From assembly GCA_938039765.1 (NCBI GenBank), contig CALHTV010000039.1, positions 1 to 11,418 of the forward strand: 11,418 bases of DNA, written 5' to 3'. Shown one piece after another: positions 1 to 6,746 of the stretch. How positions within the stretch are numbered: position 1 is the first letter of the stretch; each line of letters starts with the position of its first letter. The notes beneath the pieces were generated by a model. The model saw nothing but the letters and a program-made list of their open reading frames with translations. It was not told the DNA's origin and ran no database searches. Source of the DNA: an uncultured Dictyoglomus sp. Its GTDB lineage: Bacteria > Dictyoglomota > Dictyoglomia > Dictyoglomales > Dictyoglomaceae. The translations under genes were made by a program, and so were the position numbers.

Positions 1-118
1 TTCTAAAGATAAAGATCTTACCTGGAGCATACTGCTAGAAGGTAATAAAAAAGCACGGATGGAAGCTCAAAAGACTATGGAACTTGTAAGAGAGGTTATG
101 AAGATAAAGATATCATGA
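1..118 (+). CDS. trpS: Tryptophanyl-tRNA synthetase, C-terminal end (partial)
   Basis: Only the last 38 residues are present; the frame is open from base 2 and stops with TGA at 116-118. The tail reads GNKKARMEAQKTMELVREVM, which fits the family's C-terminal helix (G-x2-KAR-x2-A-x3-T-x3-V-R). TrpS charges tRNA-Trp in the cytoplasm. The catalytic part lies outside the window, so the call rests on this short tail plus context: trpS directly upstream of scpA-scpB is a recurrent bacterial arrangement, as I remember it. Its stop overlaps the scpA start as ATGA, suggesting translational coupling. Confidence is moderate because so little of the protein is visible. Confidence 0.72.
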   Translation, partial: SKDKDLTWSILLEGNKKARMEAQKTMELVREVMKIKIS

Positions 119-777
119 CATGGAATCCATTTATTTCAATAAAAGAATTTTTGCAAGAAGAAGTGGATCTTTCTCTTTTTCCATTAAGAGCTTTGGTGGA
201 ACAATACTCTTCTTTAGATGAGGAAAAATGGAAAGATTTAGAACTTACTACCTCTTTTTTGGATGTTGCGGTAGAAATACTAGAGAGCAAGCTTAGGAGA
301 TTATTTGATAAGAAAAAAGAGGTTAAGAATAATAATAAAGAAGAAGATTTAAAACTTGTAGTAGATGACTCTTGGAAAGATTTAGTTGAATATCTAAGAG
401 AAAAAGAAGAAAAAAGTCTACTTATATTCAGGAGAGAGAAAAATAATGAAGTAGAATTAGTTCCTGAAAAGAAAATAAACATTACTGAGATTTATGTTTT
501 GTTTTTAGAGAAGAGAAACAAGGGTTTCATTGATTTAAACTATCTAGAAGAAGATTTTAAGATTGATTTTGAAAGTAAATATAAAGAGGTTTTAAGGTTT
601 CAAGAAGGAAGATTTTCTGATCTTGTGAAAGGTAAATGTAATATAGAAGTGATATGTTATCTTTTAGTTCTATGTGATCTTTCTAATAAAGGCAAAGTAA
701 TTTTAGAGCAGAAGGAAGCCTTTGGAGAGATATATTTTAAAATAAGAGAAAATGAGAGAGATAAAGCATATAATTAA
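115..777 (+). CDS. scpA: Segregation and condensation protein A (kleisin of SMC-ScpAB)
   Basis: ScpA is the kleisin that, with ScpB, closes the ring of the bacterial SMC condensin and helps compact and segregate the chromosome. What is seen: 220 residues, somewhat shorter than the roughly 250 usual for the family. Residues ~20-65 (SLFPLRALVEQY, then a helix ending TTSFLDVAVEILESKLRRLF) match the conserved SMC-neck-binding helices (QY...FL..AA.L...K...L). Residues ~165-210 form the C-terminal winged helix with the signature KVILEQKEAFGEIYF (family: V-x-Q-x3-F-G-x-I). The middle is very rich in Lys and Glu and probably flexible. Oddity: the usual N-terminal F-x-GPLDLLL motif is not recognisable; only a weak counterpart, ISIKEFLQEEVDLSLFPL, remains. 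The start overlaps the trpS stop (ATGA). It is followed by scpB, which overlaps it by 26 bases and supports the identification. Confidence 0.87.
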   Translation: MTWNPFISIKEFLQEEVDLSLFPLRALVEQYSSLDEEKWKDLELTTSFLDVAVEILESKLRRLFDKKKEVKNNNKEEDLKLVVDDSWKDLVEYLREKEEKSLLIFRREKNNEVELVPEKKINITEIYVLFLEKRNKGFIDLNYLEEDFKIDFESKYKEVLRFQEGRFSDLVKGKCNIEVICYLLVLCDLSNKGKVILEQKEAFGEIYFKIRENERDKAYN

Positions 778-1249
778 AAACCAAGTAGAGGCATTGATAT
801 TTGTTTCAGAGAAACCGATATCAGCTAAAGAAATAGCAAAATTTTTAGAAATCTCCGAAAAAGAAGCTGAAGAGATAATTGAAGAGTTGCGGGAAGAATA
901 TCAAAATCGAGGAATAAACATCTATAAAATAAACGGAGCATACGAATTTGCTACATCACCAGAGGTTGCGCCTGTATTATGGAGATACCTTTCTAAGAAG
1001 AGAGAAAGATTACCAAGATCTGCTCTTGAGACTTTAGCAATTATATATTACCATCAGCCTATAACAAAGGCTGAAATTGAGGCTATTAGAGGGACAAGGG
1101 TGGATAGTATCCTTAGCATATTATTAGAGAAAAAATTAATTAAAATTCTAGGTAGAAAGGAAACCATAGGAAGACCTTTTATATATGGAATAGGAGAAGA
1201 ATTTTATAGATACTTTACTATAGAAGATGAGGATGAGCTTAAAAAATGA
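752..1249 (+). CDS. scpB: Segregation and condensation protein B
   Basis: ScpB dimers bind the ScpA kleisin in the SMC condensin complex. The 165-residue protein shows two winged-helix halves: residues ~9-75 (VEALIFVSEKPISAKEIAKF, the typical opening) and ~88-155. The second half carries the family signature ALETLAIIYYHQPITKAEIE followed by IRGTRVDSIL and GR-x2-TIGRPFIYG. Length is close to the family minimum because the acidic tail is short (EDEDELKK). The ATG at 752 is the only start before the conserved segment; upstream is only a weak purine stretch, so translation is probably coupled to scpA, whose 3' end overlaps by 26 bases. The stop overlaps the next start as ATGA. Identification is secure from motifs and from the adjoining scpA. 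Confidence 0.95.
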   Translation: MREIKHIIKNQVEALIFVSEKPISAKEIAKFLEISEKEAEEIIEELREEYQNRGINIYKINGAYEFATSPEVAPVLWRYLSKKRERLPRSALETLAIIYYHQPITKAEIEAIRGTRVDSILSILLEKKLIKILGRKETIGRPFIYGIGEEFYRYFTIEDEDELKK

Positions 1250-1971
1250 TTGAGAGATTGCAGAAGTTTATAGCTAGAGCAGGTTTTACTTCACGAAGAA
1301 AAGCTGAACTTTTGATTCTTCAAGGAAGGGTTAAAGTTAACGGTGAAATTGTCAGAACTCTTGGATACAAGATAGATCCAGAAAAAGACATTGTGGAGGT
1401 GGATAATAAAATATTAAAACCTGAGAGTAAAATATATTTAGTCTTGTATAAACCTGTTGGTTATTTATCCACTCTTTATGATCCTTTTGGGAGAAAAACT
1501 ATAAAAGATCTTTTGTATGGAAAAATTTATTCTAGAGTTTATCCTGTAGGAAGATTGGATCAAGATAGCGAAGGCTTGTTGCTATGTACTAATGATGGAG
1601 AATTAGCTAATTATATTATTCATCCAAGATATAAAATTCCTAAAGTGTATGAAGTTTTAATAGAAGGAATTCCTAAGGAATATGAGTTGAAAAAACTAAG
1701 AGAAGGTGTTATTTTAGAAGAAGGGAAGACTTTACCAGCAGAATTTGATATACTTTGGAAAGATGAAAAAAAGGAACTTACTTTTTTAAGGGTTGTTTTG
1801 TATCAAGGCTGGAAGAGGCAAATAAGAAGAATGTTAGCGTTATTTGGATACAGAGTTTTGAAGTTGAAGAGGACTAAGATAGGAGAAATAGAGTTAGGAG
1901 AACTAAAACCAGGAGAATTTAGATTTGTGAATGAGAGAGAGAGACAATGGTTGGAGAGTTTAAAAGTTTAG
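1246..1971 (+). CDS. rluB: 23S rRNA pseudouridine synthase, RsuA/RluB family
   Basis: This family isomerises a specific uridine of ribosomal RNA to pseudouridine; RluB acts on the 23S rRNA peptidyl transferase region. Seen in 241 residues: an N-terminal S4 RNA-binding domain (residues 1-48; LQKFIARAGFTSRRKAELLI, then GRVKVNGEIV), a linker, and a catalytic domain starting near YLVLYKPVGYLST (63-76). The catalytic aspartate is Asp105 in VGRLDQDSEGLLLCTNDGEL; Ser108 stands where Thr is usual, a mild change. The R-x-I-R-R-M segment (WKRQIRRM, ~189-196) is the conserved RNA/active-site motif. Specificity cannot be decided from sequence alone (RsuA, RluB, RluE and RluF share it). RluB is preferred because the gene follows scpAB, a conserved bacterial order. 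It starts with an ATGA overlap on scpB and overlaps the next gene by 25 bases. Confidence 0.92.
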   Translation: MIERLQKFIARAGFTSRRKAELLILQGRVKVNGEIVRTLGYKIDPEKDIVEVDNKILKPESKIYLVLYKPVGYLSTLYDPFGRKTIKDLLYGKIYSRVYPVGRLDQDSEGLLLCTNDGELANYIIHPRYKIPKVYEVLIEGIPKEYELKKLREGVILEEGKTLPAEFDILWKDEKKELTFLRVVLYQGWKRQIRRMLALFGYRVLKLKRTKIGEIELGELKPGEFRFVNERERQWLESLKV

Positions 1972-2666
1972 GTGAATTGCTAAGAGAAACAAGATTAAAA
2001 AAAGGCTTAGATTTAAGAGATGTTTCAGAAAAACTTAAAATTAGCTATAGATACCTCAAGTATTTAGAGGATGACTTATATGACAAAGTGTCATTATCAG
2101 AATTTTATAAAAAAGGAATATTAAAAAAATATGCTAATTTTCTGGGTGTAGATGAGAAAGAGGTACTAAAATTATATTATTCCCAATATAAAGTTGAAGA
2201 AAAAGTAAAACCCCCTGAGAAGAAAGAATCTTCAAAGTCTTTATGGAGATATGGAGTTTATGTTATAGTTGCATTGATAGTTTTTGTTACTCTTTACTTT
2301 ACAATTAAATCTACTTATACTCCATCAATACCTCAACCTTTTATTGATACTTATACTTACGATTTTCCTTCTTCTACCTATACTGAGCCATATTTAGAAA
2401 AAAAACAAGAGTTAACTTCTGATGATTTGAATTCTTATACTAGTTCTATAAAAGTAGTAGCTCATGATAAAGTATGGATTAGGGTTGCTTATGAAGATAA
2501 GGTTATATATGAAGGGATTTTAAAAAATGGTGATGTTCTTACTTGGACTTATACTTCTCTCTACTTTCATATAGGTAATGCTGGGGGCTTGGAAATATTT
2601 TACAACGATAAAAGTTTGGGGAATTTAGGTAAAAGAGGAGAGGTTATTAAGATAAAAGTACCATGA
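1947..2666 (+). CDS. rodZ: RodZ-type membrane-anchored HTH cytoskeletal protein
   Basis: RodZ links the MreB actin-like filament to the membrane and helps set rod shape. Domain order: a cytoplasmic helix-turn-helix of the RodZ type at residues ~7-80 (SLGELLRETRLKKGLDLRDV...LKISYRYLKYLE), a short charged Lys/Glu linker (81-98), one membrane span at ~100-121 (GVYVIVALIVFVTLYF), a Thr/Ser/Pro/Tyr-rich extracytoplasmic linker (~122-160), and a C-terminal beta domain (~166-239; VWIRVAYEDKVIYEGILKNG, then GNAGGLEIFYNDK) of the DUF4115 kind. HTH-TM-beta order and the position before rimO and pgsA both fit RodZ. The ATG at 1947 places the protein start a few residues before the conserved SLGELLRE opening, as in the family. 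There is no good Shine-Dalgarno; the 25-base overlap with the preceding gene suggests coupling. The alternative is an unrelated transcription factor, which the DUF4115-like end makes unlikely. Confidence 0.85.
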   Translation: MVGEFKSLGELLRETRLKKGLDLRDVSEKLKISYRYLKYLEDDLYDKVSLSEFYKKGILKKYANFLGVDEKEVLKLYYSQYKVEEKVKPPEKKESSKSLWRYGVYVIVALIVFVTLYFTIKSTYTPSIPQPFIDTYTYDFPSSTYTEPYLEKKQELTSDDLNSYTSSIKVVAHDKVWIRVAYEDKVIYEGILKNGDVLTWTYTSLYFHIGNAGGLEIFYNDKSLGNLGKRGEVIKIKVP

Positions 2667-3991
2667 AAAAGGCAGGAATTATTCACTTAGGATGCTCTAA
2701 AAACCAAGTTGATACAGAAATATTGTTGGGATTTTTAAAAGATTTAGGATATTCTTTTACTTCTCGTCCAGAAGAGGCTGACCTTTTATTAGTAAACACC
2801 TGTGCTTTTATAAAACCAGCGTGGCAAGAAGCAGAGGAAAATATTGTCTCTTTAGAGAAGTATAAGTTAAAGAACGAGAATTTAAAAATCGTAGTTGTGG
2901 GGTGTTATGTAGAAAGATTTAAAGATAAACTTGAAGAAAAGTATCCTTATGTAGATCTTTTTATTGGTCCTGGAGAATATGATAAATTTTGTGAGTTATT
3001 AAAATCAAATATGCACCTATCAAGCAAGGTTTATTCTTCCCCTGCTTCTACCTTTATTTATAATCATCGAATGAAGAGAGTTCTGATTTCTCCTAATTTT
3101 TGGGCTTATGTAAAGATTTCAGAAGGTTGTAATAATCTTTGCAGTTATTGTACTATTCCTTATATTCGTGGAAAGCTAAGAAGTAGAAGAATAGAAGATA
3201 TTGTCAAGGAAGTTTATAGCTTAGTTAAAAATGGGGCTAAAGAAATTAACCTTATATCTCAAGATACCACAAGATATGGAGAAGATATTTATGGAGAACC
3301 TTCTCTCTTAGCTCTTCTTAAAGAGTTAGAAAAAATAAAGGGGGATTTTTATATTAGGATTCTTTACTCATATCCTATTAGAATTACTAGAGATTTAGTT
3401 CACTTTATAAAAAATTCAGAAAAAATAGTTCCTTATTTCGAAATTCCTATCCAACATGTGAATGATGAGATATTGATAAGGATGAATAGAAACTATACTA
3501 AGGAAGATATAAAAAGAGTGTGGTCGATGATAAGAGAAAACATAGAAGAGTCAGTTATCAGAACAACTGTGATGGTAGGTTTTCCAGGAGAAACGGAGAA
3601 GGCTTTTGAAGAACTCTTAGCTTTCATTGAAGAGTATTACTTTGAACGTTTAGGAGCTTTTACTTATTATGCGGAAGATGGTACGATAGCTAAAGATTTT
3701 GATGACCAAATTTCGAATGAAGAGAAATTAAGACGGTTTGATCTTTTAATGAAAAAACAGAAAAAAATTTCAAGGAAATTAAATGCAAAACTTCTAGGGA
3801 AAGAATTAGAGGTCATAATTGAGGGAAAAAATAAAAATTATTATATAGGGAGAAGCTGGAGAGAGGCTCCAGAGGTAGACAGTTTAATTTTAATAGAGGA
3901 TAAAGACTCTAGAATGTTTAAGGTTGGAGATAAAATAAGAGTAAGGATTAAAAATTATAGTGCTTATGATTTGATAGGAGAGTTAATATGA
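2663..3991 (+). CDS. rimO: Ribosomal protein S12 methylthiotransferase RimO
   Basis: RimO is a radical-SAM methylthiotransferase that adds a methylthio group to the conserved Asp of ribosomal protein S12. The 442 residues show all three expected parts. The N-terminal UPF0004 domain has its cluster cysteines at C11 (LGCSKNQVDTE), C47 (NTCAFIKPAWQEAEE) and C81. The radical-SAM domain has C156-x3-C160-x2-C163 (EGCNNLCSYCTIPYIRGKLR) binding the second iron-sulfur cluster. A C-terminal TRAM domain occupies ~375-442 (LEVIIEG...GDKIRVRI...YDLIGEL). CSKNQVDTE and NTCAFI favour RimO over the tRNA enzyme MiaB, as does the rodZ-rimO-pgsA order. Both ends overlap neighbours as ATGA (2663-2666 and 3988-3991), so this gene sits in a translationally coupled chain. 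Confidence 0.95.
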   Translation: MKKAGIIHLGCSKNQVDTEILLGFLKDLGYSFTSRPEEADLLLVNTCAFIKPAWQEAEENIVSLEKYKLKNENLKIVVVGCYVERFKDKLEEKYPYVDLFIGPGEYDKFCELLKSNMHLSSKVYSSPASTFIYNHRMKRVLISPNFWAYVKISEGCNNLCSYCTIPYIRGKLRSRRIEDIVKEVYSLVKNGAKEINLISQDTTRYGEDIYGEPSLLALLKELEKIKGDFYIRILYSYPIRITRDLVHFIKNSEKIVPYFEIPIQHVNDEILIRMNRNYTKEDIKRVWSMIRENIEESVIRTTVMVGFPGETEKAFEELLAFIEEYYFERLGAFTYYAEDGTIAKDFDDQISNEEKLRRFDLLMKKQKKISRKLNAKLLGKELEVIIEGKNKNYYIGRSWREAPEVDSLILIEDKDSRMFKVGDKIRVRIKNYSAYDLIGELI

Positions 3992-4485
3992 GTTTACCTA
4001 ATTTTTTAACGGTTTTGAGAATTTTTTTGGTTTTTCCTATAATTCTCTTTATTAAAATAAATCCAACCCTTTCTAGCATTTTATTCTTTATAGCTATTTT
4101 TACTGATTATTTAGATGGTGAAATAGCCAGAAGATATAAGAAAATTTCAGATCTAGGTAAGTTTTTAGACCCACTTGCAGATAAAATATTAGTTTCCAGT
4201 ATACTAGTGTATTTTGTTTGGTTAAGATTTTTTTCTCCATGGATACTCATTCTTATTCTTTTTAGAGAGTTTATGGTTACAGGACTCAGGTTAGGTCTTA
4301 TTCAAAAGGGAATTGTATTGCCTGCTTTAAAATCAGGAAAAATAAAGACTTTCTTCCAAGATTTAAGTATTCTTTTTTATTTTCTAAATCTTCCATTTAG
4401 AGAAATACTATTAATTATTTCTCTTATTCTTACTTTATATTCTGGCATCTATTATTTTTACAAATATGGAAAAGAAATTTTTTAA
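3988..4485 (+). CDS. pgsA: CDP-diacylglycerol-glycerol-3-phosphate 3-phosphatidyltransferase
   Basis: PgsA joins glycerol-3-phosphate to CDP-diacylglycerol in the membrane, giving phosphatidylglycerol phosphate and CMP, the committed step to phosphatidylglycerol. The 165-residue protein carries the complete CDP-alcohol transferase motif D40-x2-D43-G44-x2-A47-R48-x8-G57-x3-D61-x3-D65 (TDYLDGEIARRYKKISDLG, then KFLDPLADK). The remainder is hydrophobic with about five or six membrane spans, and the N-terminus MSLPNFLTVLRI is typical of PgsA (LPN.LT..R). Length is slightly under the usual 180 or so. It starts with an ATGA overlap on rimO and overlaps thpR by 20 bases. Another CDP-alcohol transferase specificity cannot be excluded, but the N-terminus and the rimO neighbour favour PgsA. 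Confidence 0.9.
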   Translation: MSLPNFLTVLRIFLVFPIILFIKINPTLSSILFFIAIFTDYLDGEIARRYKKISDLGKFLDPLADKILVSSILVYFVWLRFFSPWILILILFREFMVTGLRLGLIQKGIVLPALKSGKIKTFFQDLSILFYFLNLPFREILLIISLILTLYSGIYYFYKYGKEIF

Positions 4486-5050
4486 TTTAAAAGATAATTT
4501 TAAAAGATTATTTATAGCTATTGACTTTTTAGAAGAAACTAAAAGTAAACTTTATGCCTTTCAGGAAGAGATCAAAAGATCTATTTGGGGAGATATTAAA
4601 TGGGTAGAGAGAGAAAATTTTCATCTTACTCTTAAATTTTTAGGCGAAGTTTCTATAGACCTAATAGAGGATATTAAAGAAGTAATGGTAGAAGTGTCGA
4701 ACTATGTTAATCCTTTTTATATCAGTTTAAAGGGTTTTGGGGCTTTTCCTTCCTTTGATAGTCCGAGAGTTTTGTGGATAGGAATTGAGGAAGGTATTAA
4801 AGAACTTGAAATGCTTTTTGGTCTTCTAGAAAAAAGATTAGTTAAAAAGGGTTTTGAAAAAGAAAGAAAGGCTTTTTCTCCTCACTTAACTTTAGGGAGA
4901 GTCAAAAGTAGGAATTTTAAAATCTCGAGAGAATATAGTTTTTCGGAAGAAAAAATCTTTGTTGAAGAGATAACCCTTTTCGAGAGTAAATTAACTCAGC
5001 AAGGTCCTATATATACACCAATTTTTAGGATTAAATTAGGTAAAAAATAA
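4466..5050 (+). CDS. thpR: RNA 2',3'-cyclic phosphodiesterase (2H family, LigT-like)
   Basis: Members of the 2H phosphoesterase family open 2',3'-cyclic phosphates on RNA ends and can ligate 2'-5' in vitro. The 194-residue protein has both H-x-T catalytic motifs: H53-L-T55 in NFHLTLKFLGE and H140-L-T142 in FSPHLTLGRVK, spaced as expected for two pseudo-symmetric lobes. The opening RLFIAIDF is typical of the bacterial enzyme. The ATG at 4466 lies in the 3' end of pgsA (20-base overlap) and adds about 13 residues before the conserved start, acceptable for coupled translation. In many bacteria thpR lies in a pgsA-cinA-thpR-recA series; here it directly follows pgsA, with cinA absent and recA not adjacent. 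It is the last gene of this run; a 171-base gap follows. Confidence 0.9.
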   Translation: MEKKFFNLKDNFKRLFIAIDFLEETKSKLYAFQEEIKRSIWGDIKWVERENFHLTLKFLGEVSIDLIEDIKEVMVEVSNYVNPFYISLKGFGAFPSFDSPRVLWIGIEEGIKELEMLFGLLEKRLVKKGFEKERKAFSPHLTLGRVKSRNFKISREYSFSEEKIFVEEITLFESKLTQQGPIYTPIFRIKLGKK

Positions 5051-5151
5051 AGGGATTTTGCAAAAAATCTAAAAACACTGCAAAAAATGGAGTAAAATTT
5101 TAAAATCTCTCAAAAATTTCTTATTATTATCTATTTTCTTTTGAAAATTTC
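5051..5151. other. AT-rich gap with six phased A-tracts (predicted curved DNA)
   Basis: No gene is seen here. Runs of four to six A lie at 5062-5067, 5071-5075, 5082-5087, 5094-5097, 5102-5105 and 5112-5116. Their centres average about 10 bases apart, close to one helical turn, which is the arrangement known to bend DNA. Two of them sit in a direct repeat TGCAAAAAAT (5059-5068 and 5079-5088), exactly 20 bases apart. The block ends about 35 bases before the -35 box of the speD promoter. No GC-rich hairpin with a T-run ends the upstream operon, so an ordinary intrinsic terminator is not visible. Confidence 0.55.
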
Positions 5152-5180
5152 TTGTCAAAAGCTTATATTAATGATAGAAT
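5152..5180 (+). promoter_or_regulatory. Sigma-70-type promoter of speD-speE, extended -10
   Basis: The -35 box TTGTCA (5152-5157) is followed after a 17-base spacer by the -10 box TAGAAT (5175-5180), preceded by TG at 5172-5173 to give an extended -10 (TGaTAGAAT). Each box differs from consensus at one position. Initiation would fall near 5186-5188, leaving a leader of about 35 nt before the speD start. This is inferred from matching alone but is the best match in the gap. Confidence 0.75.
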
Positions 5181-5203
5181 TGGTTTCGTAAAAATCTTAA
5201 AGG

Positions 5204-5210
5204 AAGGAGG
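5204..5210 (+). promoter_or_regulatory. Shine-Dalgarno of speD
   Basis: AAGGAGG lies 11 bases before the GTG at 5222. The spacing is a little long, but no other start codon lies between, and the protein begins as expected for SpeD from this GTG. Confidence 0.7.
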
Positions 5211-5221
5211 CGGGACCCAAA

Positions 5222-5650
5222 GTGAAAATAACAGGGAAGTCTTTAGGAAGACATATTTTGGCTGAGATGTATAATTGCAATAGAGAAATATTAAATGATG
5301 TAGAGAAAATAAAAGAAATAATGGTTAATGCTGCTATAACTGCAGGAGCAGAGGTAGTAGAAGTTGTGTTCCATAAATTTAGCCCTTATGGAGTAAGTGG
5401 AGTTGTGGTTATTTCAGAATCTCATTTAGCTATTCATACATGGCCAGAGTATGGTTTCGCAGCTGCTGATTTGTTTACTTGTGGGGATCATGTAAATCCT
5501 TGGAAAGCTTTTGAATACCTAAATAATTATCTCCAAGCAGAACAAGTAATAACCTTTGAGGCTAAAAGAGGAATTCTCCCTATAGAGGCAGGGAATTTTA
5601 CTTATAAACCTGAGAGTGTAAAAGAGGAGGAGAGGGAGACTGTAGGTTGA
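5222..5650 (+). CDS. speD: S-adenosylmethionine decarboxylase proenzyme (class 1B)
   Basis: SpeD decarboxylates AdoMet to supply the aminopropyl donor for polyamine synthesis. The proenzyme cuts itself between Glu66 and Ser67 in [14 protein letters not shown]; Ser67 becomes the pyruvoyl group, giving a beta chain (1-66) and an alpha chain (67-142). Other family active-site residues are present: Ser59 (GVSG), His72 and Cys87 (TCGD). The offsets match those remembered for the Thermotoga enzyme shifted by four residues. Length (142) is near the 120-140 typical of the small prokaryotic form; the charged tail after ~125 is variable. The start is GTG, chosen because [14 protein letters not shown] follows at the usual distance. 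It has its own promoter and is followed after 39 bases by speE, giving the two-step pathway in one operon. Confidence 0.96.
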   Translation: MKITGKSLGRHILAEMYNCNREILNDVEKIKEIMVNAAITAGAEVVEVVFHKFSPYGVSGVVVISESHLAIHTWPEYGFAAADLFTCGDHVNPWKAFEYLNNYLQAEQVITFEAKRGILPIEAGNFTYKPESVKEEERETVG

Positions 5651-5689
5651 CTGGTTTAGAAAATTATAAAAAGGGTGGGAAATTAAATT

Positions 5690-6604
5690 ATGGATGCTTA
5701 TTGGATTATAGAAAAAAATCATCCCAGCGAAATTCATTGGCATGGAGTTAATAGATTCTATTATACTGGAAAGTCCCCTTATCAAAAGATTGAGATTATT
5801 GAGAGTAGTTTTTATGGAAGATGTTTAGTTTTAGATGGTAGAATTCAGTCCAGTGAAAAGGATGAGTTTATATATCATGAAGCACTGGTGCATCCTGCTT
5901 TATTATTAAATCCGGCTAGAGAGAAAAAAGTTCTAATAATGGGAGGAGCCGAAGGGGCTACTTTACGGGAAGTTTTACGGTATAAAGAGGTTCAAGAAGC
6001 TGTTATGGTAGACATAGATGGTGAAGTAGTAAGGGTTTCTAAAGAATATCTTCCAGAGTGGCATCAAGGTGCTTTTGAAGATGTAAGAACAAAACTTTAT
6101 ATAGCCGACGCAAGAGAATTTCTTGAAAAAACGAATAAGAAATTTGATGTAATCATTAGTGACTTATCAGAACCTATGGAAGGTAGTCCTGCTGTTAAGC
6201 TTTTTACTTATGAATTCTATTCTATTGTTAAGGAACATTTGGCTGAAGATGGAATTTTTGTAATGCAGGCTGGAACAACCCATCATTTAAAGATTTTTTT
6301 CCACTCTGTGATGTATTCTACCTTGCGTAAAGTCTTCAAAAAAGTTAGATCTTATCAGGCTTATGTTCCTGCATATGATTTTATATGGAGTTTTATTTTT
6401 GCAAGTGATAAAATAGATCCAAAGGAATTTAGTGAGGAGGAAATAAATAATCTTCTCAAAGATAAAGAAATTAATGGTTTAAAATTTTATGATGGAGAAA
6501 CCCATAAAATGATGTTTTCTTTACCAAGACATATTAGAGAATTAATTGAAAAAGAAGAGAGAATAGCTTATGATAACGCTCCTCTCTATGCAGTAGAGGA
6601 TTAA
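5690..6604 (+). CDS. speE: Polyamine aminopropyltransferase (spermidine synthase family)
   Basis: SpeE transfers an aminopropyl group from decarboxylated AdoMet to an amine acceptor. The 304-residue protein has an N-terminal beta domain (1-60) and a Rossmann fold with G85-GAEGATLREVL, D108/D110 (VMVDIDGE) and D140 (ADAR). The acceptor-loop motif is D158-L-S-E161-P (VIISDLSEPMEGSP). In classic putrescine-using enzymes the loops read GGGDGG and D-S-S-D-P; here they are GGAEGA and DLSEP, closer in memory to the Thermus triamine/agmatine enzyme and to plant thermospermine synthase. WHQGAF (124-129) is also shared with Thermus. The acceptor is therefore uncertain: agmatine or a longer polyamine is as likely as putrescine. 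A GGGTGGG-like purine stretch near 5673-5679 is the probable ribosome site. No ornithine or arginine decarboxylase gene lies in the window. Confidence 0.93.
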   Translation: MDAYWIIEKNHPSEIHWHGVNRFYYTGKSPYQKIEIIESSFYGRCLVLDGRIQSSEKDEFIYHEALVHPALLLNPAREKKVLIMGGAEGATLREVLRYKEVQEAVMVDIDGEVVRVSKEYLPEWHQGAFEDVRTKLYIADAREFLEKTNKKFDVIISDLSEPMEGSPAVKLFTYEFYSIVKEHLAEDGIFVMQAGTTHHLKIFFHSVMYSTLRKVFKKVRSYQAYVPAYDFIWSFIFASDKIDPKEFSEEEINNLLKDKEINGLKFYDGETHKMMFSLPRHIRELIEKEERIAYDNAPLYAVED

Positions 6605-6606
6605 AT

Positions 6607-6613
6607 AAGGAGG
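6607..6613 (+). promoter_or_regulatory. Shine-Dalgarno of the 41-codon Cys-rich gene
   Basis: AAGGAGG overlaps the region just after the speE stop and lies five bases before the ATG at 6619, an ideal arrangement. It is better than most ribosome sites in the window and argues that the tiny gene is real. Confidence 0.8.
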
Positions 6614-6618
6614 TTTGC

Positions 6619-6744
6619 ATGTTTTGTTGTGAGGAATGCCCTTACTACAAAGAATGTTTAAATCATAAGGTAGGATGTTGTTCAAGATGTTCTCACTACA
6701 ATGAGTGTTATGATGTAAAAGAGGGATATAATTCGGAGGGATAA
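6619..6744 (+). CDS. Cys-rich 41-residue protein with two 17-residue repeats (unknown function)
   Basis: I do not recognise an assigned function. The 41-residue protein is built from two tandem repeats, CCEECPYYKECLNHKVG (residues 3-19) and CCSRCSHYNECYDVKEG (20-36). They share C-C-x2-C-x2-Y-x-E-C-x3-K-x-G at 8 of 17 positions. The eight cysteines, in C-x2-C pairs plus one more per repeat, suggest binding of zinc or an iron-sulfur cluster; this is inference. There is no signal peptide or membrane span. The gene starts 14 bases after speE with a perfect AAGGAGG Shine-Dalgarno and ends two bases before the next small gene, so it is almost surely translated as part of the speD-to-aroQ run. The short length explains why gene finders may miss it. 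The repeat structure and ribosome site make a chance frame unlikely. Confidence 0.82.
   Translation: MFCCEECPYYKECLNHKVGCCSRCSHYNECYDVKEGYNSEG
6735..6740 (+). promoter_or_regulatory. Shine-Dalgarno of the small membrane protein gene
   Basis: GGAGGG lies within the last codons of the Cys-rich gene, six bases before the ATG at 6747, at the ideal spacing. Confidence 0.75.
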
Positions 6745-6746
6745 AG

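Noticed and set aside
96..482. Antisense open frame over scpA, rich in Ser and Phe
   Set aside because: It is the mirror of Glu/Lys-rich codons of scpA; low complexity, no ribosome site, no family features.
5093..5105. AAAATTTTAAAA palindrome as a terminator of the first operon
   Set aside because: Only A-T pairs and no adjacent T-run; it would not be stable, above all in a thermophile. Counted as part of the A-tract block.
5519..5785. Antisense open frame across the speD-speE junction
   Set aside because: It overlaps two secure genes, shows no motif and has no ribosome site.
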